Of a stretch of 64,000 nucleotides of DNA, positions 58,016 through 64,000 are shown piece by piece (the stretch's first letter is position 1; each line of letters starts with the position of its first letter). Under the pieces are notes generated by a model that saw nothing but the letters and a program-made list of their open reading frames with translations, did no database searches and was not told the DNA's origin. The stretch is from positions 15,314,001 through 15,378,000 of the forward strand of contig JBHGNT010000001.1 of assembly GCA_043228905.1 (NCBI GenBank). Reading direction: 5' to 3'. The stretch comes from Azolla caroliniana. Its lineage: Eukaryota > Polypodiophyta. Made by a program: the position numbers and the translations under genes.

Positions 58016-58607
58016 TGTTGGGAATATGTCCCTCTAGTGGGAGGAAGAGCCAACTGTTCGGAAAGCCGACTGTCGAAGGGTTGAAAATAGTGATTCGACT
58101 GTTTGAGAATTCGAATGTTATTATTATTATGGTAATAATAATGATGATGCTAGGAAACAGGTCACTCCGGAAACTAGAATCGTGTATATGGCCAACTCGG
58201 GAGACTATACTTGTAAATAGTCTTAATGTGCGCCCCATGAGGGCTAGGTATGTAAATAGCTAGAAAGTTGTGTAAGTATATATGCAACTAGGGCAAACTT
58301 TAAGATGTAGAATAAAAGAGAGCATAACTGTGAGTGTGAGATAGAAGTGTGTGTCGCGCCATAGCTGTGTGAGTAACAGTAGATGCGAAGAGCCCTGTGT
58401 GGCTGATACACTCGACAGAGTGTTGTAACCCTCTTAATGTTGTATATCCATTATCCATAGTGAAGATATATTCCTGTGGTTTTCTCCCGTTTTAGGGTTT
58501 CCATGTAAATCTCTGTGCATAGTTGTCTATCTTGTTTTTTTTTGTGTGATTCGTATTTCAGCATTGCCTGTTCATTGTGATTTATGGTCCGAAACGATTT
58601 CTCAACA
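58016..58607 (+). repeat. 5' LTR of copia element
   Basis: 592 bp, TGTTGGGAATATG...TTTCTCAACA. Three bases on, TGGTATTAGAGC (58611-58622) is the primer-binding site, one base different from the usual TGGTATCAGAGC. The LTR contains TATATATGCAAC (58277) and a TTTAGGGTTTCCATG U5-type end. Confidence 0.93.
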
Positions 58608-58635
58608 AACTGGTATTAGAGCTTGAGGTGCAAGC

Positions 58636-59382
58636 ATGGAAGGAGGTGTAAGCGGCTTCCTAGGAATGATAGTTCTCAACTCACAGAACTATGCAGACTG
58701 GAAGATCAAGATGGAAGACCTTCTCATAGTAAAAGACCTGTACGAGCCAGTCGATAGAGCAGATATACCCAGGGGGGTATTGGAGTCAGACTGGAAGCTT
58801 ATGAATAGAAAGGTGGTAGCCACTATCCGACAATGTGTAGATGTAAGTGTCCTTCAGCATGTAGCGAACGACACAAATGCCCACGAGATGTGGTAGAAGC
58901 TATCGGGTCTTTATGAGAGGAAGAACGCGCTAAATAGAACCTCGCTAATGAGAAAAATTGTGCTTCTGAAATATAGAGACGATGAGAGCATCGTCGAAGA
59001 CATCAGCACATTCATGGGGTACGTAAATCAACTTGATGCGACCAAGTTTCCCCTTGATGGCGCAATGCAGGCCATCCTGCTGATGTGTACATTGCTGGAC
59101 AGCTAGGAGAACCTGGTGGTTACTCTTAGCACCTCCTGTCAAGAAGAGAACTTGTCTTTATAGACGGTGAAGACAAGCATCCTAAATGAGGAGGCAAGGA
59201 GGAAAGACAAAGGAGTCCTGTCCCAAACGGAGTCGAATCTGACTCAACATATGGACAGAGGCAGGGACCGACGAAGAAGAAGTCTGCAACGAACGGAAAA
59301 ATCCCACGCCAGATCGAAGTCCAGAGGTTAGACAATGTGCTTTTATTGTGGAAAACATGGACACTTCCAGAAGGACTGTTGA
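58636..59382 (+). pseudogene. copia gag
   Basis: MEGGVSGFLGMIVLNSQNYA opens the capsid (ADWKIKMEDLLIVKDLYEPV), then DSDWKLMNRK-type block, LMRKIVLLKYRDDESIVEDI, and the zinc knuckle CFYCGKHGHFQKDC (59338-59379). Stops at 58894, 59104 (a family Trp codon), 59161, 59329 and 59380 interrupt a frame otherwise unshifted. The intact product would bind element RNA. Confidence 0.9.
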
Positions 59383-59385
59383 CAC

Positions 59386-60144
59386 ATGAGAAGAGACAAG
59401 AGTGTCGGAAACAATGTCGAACCCAGTAAGATTCCTGATGAGAACAACACTTCTGCCATTGCTACGAGCAATGAAGAACTCATGTTCATTTGTGAGCAGA
59501 CAAGTGCAAATCTTGCTAGTGAAGAATGCACTTGGGTGATCGACTCCGGGGCATCCTTCCATATTACTCCGTCGAGAGAGTATTTCTCGACTTACATAGT
59601 CGGGGATCATGGTTATGTAAAGATGGGTGATAGTGGAGAGTGCAAGATAACTGGAGTCGGAAGTGTCACCTTGATGACGTCAACAGGGTGTCGACTAACG
59701 TTGAAGGATGTTCGACACGTTCTCGATATCAGATTGAATTTGATATCGACTGGAAGACTTGACGACGAAGGCTACAGTGGTAGCTTTCGGAATGGCAAGT
59801 GGAAGTTCTGCCGAGGAAATCTTATAGTGGCCCAAGCACAGAAAGAAGGCACATTGTACATGATGCATGCCTGACGGTGCAAATCAGAAGTAAATGTGGC
59901 AGCCGACTCAGCAGGTGAGATATGGCATAAGAGGCTAGGCCACATGAGTGAGAAGGGAATGCACCTGTTAGCTGACCAAAAACTTCTACCAGAAGTCAAG
60001 GGAGTGCACTTGGAGAAGTGTGTTGACTGCTTAGCTGGAAAGCAGAACAAGGCGGCATCCCACTCAAGACCACCGAGAAGAAGAGAAGCTGCACTGGAAC
60101 TAGTACACACGGATGTGTGCTATGTGGATGCTCCATCCCATTGA
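59386..60144 (+). pseudogene. copia protease and GAG-pre-integrase
   Basis: TWVIDSGASFHITPSREYF carries the D-S-G-A-S protease motif intact (near 59540). VRHVLDIRLNLISTGRLDDE follows. A TGA at 59872 separates GAG-pre-integrase, IWHKRLGHMSEKGMHLLADQ, with LEKCVDCLAGKQ. A second TGA at 60142. Both TGA codons could be CGA that lost its methyl-cytosine. Confidence 0.9.
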
Positions 60145-61017
60145 GGTGGACAGTACTTCATGACATTCATTGATGACCATAGTCGGAAGACATGGGCCTT
60201 CGTACTGAAGACGAAGGATCAAGTACTGTCGGTTTTCAAGGAGTTCCAAGCAAGAGCTGAAAGAGAGTCGGGTAAAAAACTAAAGGTTGTCCGAACCGAC
60301 AACGTTGGCGAGTACAGAGGGCAGTTCGAGGAATACTGCAAGTGCCAAGGTATTCGAATCGAATACACAATGCCAAAGACCCCATAATTAAACGGGCTTG
60401 CAGAGAGGATGAATCGAACAATCATGGAGAGAGTAAGGAGCATGCTCTCCCATGCAAAACTGCCGAAATCCTATTGGGTTGAGGTGATTTACACAGCTGT
60501 TTACTTGATCAACAGGTCTCCCTCAGTGCCATTAAAGGGTGATGTCCCACAGAGGGTGTGGATAGGAAAGGATGTCTCCTACCAACACCTGAGGGTGTTC
60601 GGATGTTTGGTGTATATGCATGTACCGAAAGATCAGAGGTCAATGCTCGACAGCAAGTCGAAAGCATGCATATTCATGGGATACTCGGAAGATGAATTCG
60701 GCTACAGGTTGTGGGACTTAGTCGATAAGAAGGTAGTGAGAAGTCGGGACGTCGTCTTTCTTGAAGATAAGACAATTGAAGACTGGAAGCAACAGAAGTC
60801 GGAACCGACTCCCCAGCCAACCTCGACTACCATCGACTTAAGGCCAAATGTGTCGTCACCGACAACTGTAAGGAGACAACTAGCTAACAGAGCCGAATCC
60901 GAGTTGGTCGACTCAGAAAGACTGACAGACTATGAGTCAGAGTCGGCAGATCTGCTGAAATCAATTGAGGAATATGAGGTGGAATTTTCCAACCTGGAGA
61001 TGCCAATTGATGAGTAG
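60100..61017 (+). pseudogene. copia integrase
   Basis: Catalytic triad visible: Asp in LVHTDVC (about 60105), Asp in VVRTDNVGEYRGQ (about 60297), Glu in GLAERMNRTIMERV (about 60400). Also TFIDDHSRKTWAF, YLINRSPSVPLKGD, FGCLVYMHVPKDQRS, CIFMGYSEDEFGYRLWD. TAA at 60385 falls in the PQLNG-type block and TAG at 61015 after the integrase. All three acidic residues survive. Confidence 0.92.
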
Positions 61018-61038
61018 AATCCCGAGCCGAGAGAAGAG

Positions 61039-61902
61039 TTGGCAGAGACATCCGAAAGAGAGCCAACAATGAGTGGAAGAAGATACCCACTCAGAGAAAG
61101 GAAAGCACCAACTACATATGCCAGTCAATACATCCTCTTGACTGATGACGGTGAACCGGAGTGCTATAAAGAAGCCATTGCCGACGAGAGTAGAAAACAA
61201 TGCCTGAACGCGATGCAAGAGGAGATAGAATCCTTGCATGCAAATTACACCTACAACTTAGTAGAGCTGCCGAAAGGTAAGAGCGCACTCAGGAATAAAT
61301 GGGTCTACAAGGTGAAGACTGGAGAAGTCGACAACGAGCCTAGGGACAAAGCCCACATAGTGGTAAAGGGTTTCCAACAGAGGAAGGGCGTCGACTTTGA
61401 CGAAATATTCGCACCAGTCGTGAAGATGATATCCATACGATATGTTCTGAGCATAGCGGCCAGTATGGACTTGGAGATTGAACAATTGGATGTAAAAACC
61501 ACATTTCCGCACAGGGAGCTAGAAGAAGAAATCTACATGCAGCAACCCGAAGGCTTTGAGGAGAAAGGGAAAGAGAATTTGGTGTGTCGATTGAGGAAAA
61601 GCTTGTACGGACTAAAACAAGCACCACGCCAATGGTACAAGAAGTTCGAGTCCTTCATGATGGAACACCGGTTCCAGAAAACACAGGTTGATCACTATGT
61701 GTTCATAAAAAGGTATGAAGAAGGAGACTTCTTTATTCTCTTATTATATGTTGATGACATGTTGATAGTCGGTCAAGACATAAGGAAGATTGGAAGCTTG
61801 AAGAAAGCTCTCGGCAAATCATTTGCCATGAAAAACCTTGGACCGGCAAAGCAAATCCTAGGAATGCACATAGTTCGAGACAGAACTTCGAGTCCTTCAT
61901 GA
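61039..61902 (+). pseudogene. copia reverse transcriptase (first, genuine copy)
   Basis: RRYPLRERKAPTTYASQYIL leads into RT: KGKSALRNKWVYKVKTG, KGFQQRKGVDFDEIFAPVV, EQLDVKTTFPHRELEEEI (first catalytic Asp), LYGLKQAPRQWYKKFESF and LLLYVDDMLIVG (YVDD intact, about 61745). The open frame runs 287 codons without stops, then at 61887 enters the second 242-bp array unit out of frame and ends at SSPS. The array thus breaks RT shortly after its catalytic core. Confidence 0.93.
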
Positions 61903-63580
61903 TGGAACACCGGTTCCAGAAAACACAGGTTGATCACTATGTGTTCATAAAAAGGTATGAAGAAGGAGACTTCTTTATTCTCTTATTATATGTTGATGAC
62001 ATGTTGATAGTCGGTCAAGACATAAGGAAGATTGGAAGCTTGAAGAAAGCTCTCGGCAAATCATTTGCCATGAAAAACCTTGGACCGGCAAAGCAAATCC
62101 TAGGAATGCACATAGTTCGAGACAGAACTTCGAGTCCTTCATGATGGAACACCGGTTCCAGAAAACACAGGTTGATCACTATGTGTTCATAAAAAGGTAT
62201 GAAGAAGGAGACTTCTTTATTCTCTTATTATATGTTGATGACATGTTGATAGTCGGTCAAGACATAAGGAAGATTGGAAGCTTGAAGAAAGCTCTCGGCA
62301 AATCATTTGCCATGAAAAACCTTGGACCGGCAAAGCAAATCCTAGGAATGCACATAGTTCGAGACAGAACTTCGAGTCCTTCATGATGGAACACCGGTTC
62401 CAGAAAACACAGGTTGATCACTATGTGTTCATAAAAAGGTATGAAGAAGGAGACTTCTTTATTCTCTTATTATATGTTGATGACATGTTGATAGTCGGTC
62501 AAGACATAAGGAAGATTGGAAGCTTGAAGAAAGCTCTCGGCAAATCATTTGCCATGAAAAACCTTGGACCGGCAAAGCAAATCCTAGGAATGCACATAGT
62601 TCGAGCCAGAACTTCGAGTCCTTCATGATGGAACACCGGTTCCAGAAAACACAGGTTGATCACTATGTGTTCATAAAAAGGTATGAAGAAGGAGACTTCT
62701 TTATTCTCTTATTATATGTTGATGACATGTTGATAGTCGGTCAAGACATAAGGAAGATTGGAAGCTTGAAGAAAGCTCTCGGCAAATCATTTGCCATGAA
62801 AAACCTTGGACCGGCAAAGCAAATCCTAGGAATGCACATAGTTCGAGACAGAACTTCGAGTCCTTCATGATGGAACACCGGTTCCAGAAAACACAGGTTG
62901 ATCACTATGTGTTCATAAAAAGGTATGAAGAAGGAGACTTCTTTATTCTCTTATTATATGTTGATGACATGTTGATAGTCGGTCAAGACATAAGGAAGAT
63001 TGGAAGCTTGAAGAAAGCTCTCGGCAAATCATTTGCCATGAAAAACCTTGGACCGGCAAAGCAAATCCTAGGAATGCACATAGTTCGAGACAGAACTTCG
63101 AGTCCTTCATGATGGAACACCGGTTCCAGAAAACACAGGTTGATCACTATGTGTTCATAAAAAGGTATGAAGAAGGAGACTTCTTTATTCTCTTATTATA
63201 TGTTGATGACATGTTGATAGTCGGTCAAGACATAAGGAAGATTGGAAGCTTGAAGAAAGCTCTCGGCAAATCATTTGCCATGAAAAACCTTGGACCGGCA
63301 AAGCAAATCCTAGGAATGCACATAGTTCGAGACAGAACTTCGAGTCCTTCATGATGGAACACCGGTTCCAGAAAACACAGGTTGATCACTATGTGTTCAT
63401 AAAAAGGTATGAAGAAGGAGACTTCTTGATTCTCTTATTATATGTTGATGACATGTTGATAGTCGGTCAAGACATAAGGAAGATTGGAAGCTTGGAGAAA
63501 GCTCTCGGCAAATCATTTGCCATGAAAGACCTTGGACCGGCAAAGCAAATCCTAGGAATGCACATAGTTTGAGACAGAAC
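61645..63580 (+). repeat. 8 x 242-bp tandem array inside reverse transcriptase
   Basis: Units start at 61645, 61887, 62129, 62371, 62613, 62855, 63097 and 63339, each TTCGAGTCCTTC...AGACAGAAC and exactly 242 bp. Each spans the YVDD box to HIVRDRT. Units 1-7 are identical except for one A-to-C (GAGCCAGAAC, end of unit 4). Unit 8 differs at four sites: TTGATTC, TTGGAG, AAAGACC and GTTTGAG. 242 is not divisible by three, so each unit restarts the frame and gives an overlapping 81-codon ORF; these ORFs are artefacts. Confidence 0.98.
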
Positions 63581-64000
63581 TCAAAAGGTGTTGTGGTTGT
63601 CACAACAGAAGTATGTGACGAAGATCTTAGAGAGATTCAACATGTCGGACGCAAAGTAGGTCAACTTAGTGTTACCAACAAACTGCAGGTTAAATGCGAA
63701 GTAGTGCCCGAGAGGGGTGAAGGAGAAGGCTGAGATGAGGAAGGTACCATATGCCTCGGCCGTCAGCAGTCTAATGTATGCTATGGTCTGTACGAGACCG
63801 GACATATCATTTGTTGTAGGAGCAGTAAGCCGATATATGAGTCATCCAGGCAGAGAGCACTGGGCAGCATTGAAGTGGATACTCAGGTACCGGAAAGGCA
63901 CCTCGAAGGTGTGCCTAAGTTATGGTGTCGGAAAACCGGTGCTGGAAGGTTTTACCGATTCGGACATGTCAGGAGATGTCGACTCGAGCAGATCCACATC
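63581..64000 (+). pseudogene. copia RNase H region (cut by window end)
   Basis: Continues RT from unit 8: KVLWLSQQKYVTKILERFNM, SSLMYAMVCTRPDISFVV, RYMSHPGREHWAALKWILRY, and the RNase H opening FTDSDMSGDVDSS (first Asp). Three more stops: TGA at 63570 (CGA in the other units), and two TAG codons at 63657 and 63702, each after AK, that fit CAG decay. The rest lies beyond the window. Confidence 0.88.

Larger units (their letters stand above)
58016..64000 (+). mobile_element. Ty1/copia retrotransposon with expanded reverse transcriptase array (cut by window end)
   Basis: 5' LTR 58016-58607, PBS 58611-58622, then gag (58636), protease, integrase, RT and RNase H in one frame up to the array. Nine in-frame stops (58894, 59104, 59161, 59329, 59380, 59872, 60142, 60385, 61015) interrupt 3.2 kb without any frameshift. 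Within RT a 242-bp segment is tandemly repeated eight times (61645-63580). The RNase H region continues to the window edge; the 3' LTR is outside. Related to the outer element at 34126-41005. Confidence 0.95.

Noticed and set aside
58636-61017. Readthrough or recoding of many stops as a deliberate expression device
   Set aside because: Nine stops of all three kinds in one gene, each one transition from a family codon, fit decay better than regulated recoding.
61899-63572. A chain of near-identical 81-codon frames overlapping by ATGA, looking like translationally coupled small genes
   Set aside because: They arise because the 242-bp unit is not a multiple of three, so each unit restarts the RT frame. 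They are pieces of one RT domain, not genes, and this is plant nuclear DNA.

Overview
The window is nuclear DNA of a land plant with a large, retrotransposon-rich, AT-rich genome. The evidence is intron-split host coding sequence with GT-AG splice sites, secreted dirigent proteins, Ty1/copia and Ty3/gypsy LTR retrotransposons, a LINE, solo LTRs and many microsatellites. The gypsy family and the divergent dirigents made me think of a fern or another seed-free plant, but that is inference. I see no bacterial operons, CRISPR arrays, rRNA genes or intact tRNA genes.

Host genes. Three single-exon, GC-rich dirigent-family genes lie at 3083-3667 (minus), 21589-22143 (plus) and 26410-26985 (plus), and look like a dispersed local duplication cluster. 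A twelve-exon gene on the minus strand, 55620 down to 45053, encodes a WD40 protein of the EIPR1/TSSC1 family (about 341 aa). I assembled it exon by exon; every junction is GT-AG and every phase agrees. Its introns carry several retrotransposon relics.

Layout. 1-2300: decayed gypsy and copia scraps, a candidate LTR and a 13-bp-arm palindrome. 3-5 kb: dirigent gene 1 and a solo LTR (4196-4760). 7.4-8.9 kb: gypsy protease and gag remnants in opposite orientations. 9771-10233: a second solo LTR. 10.4-11.8 kb: an old LINE tail. 13398-17874: a copia element with both LTRs and a target-site duplication (TSD) but a deleted integrase core. 18-25 kb: tandem repeats, microsatellites and dirigent gene 2. 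26.4 kb: dirigent gene 3. 28.1-32.8 kb: a near full-length LINE with one reading frame broken by stops. 34126-41005: a copia element carrying a second copia element (36145-39860, TSD GTCCT) inside its gag; both lack reverse transcriptase and RNase H. 44.4-44.9 kb: a tRNA-derived, SINE-like tandem array. 45-55.6 kb: the EIPR1-like gene. 57295-58015: one LTR of the inner-copia family. 58016 to the end: a copia element whose reverse transcriptase holds an exact 8 x 242-bp tandem array.

How it fits together. The dirigents are secreted beta-barrel proteins and the WD40 protein is an endosomal trafficking factor; nothing ties them functionally. The rest is a record of insertion, nesting, LTR-LTR recombination, internal deletion and C-to-T decay. 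I found no convincing new biological system. The most unusual items are the 242-bp array in the reverse transcriptase, the dirigents lacking the usual Asp of the His-Asp motif, and the nested copia pair.
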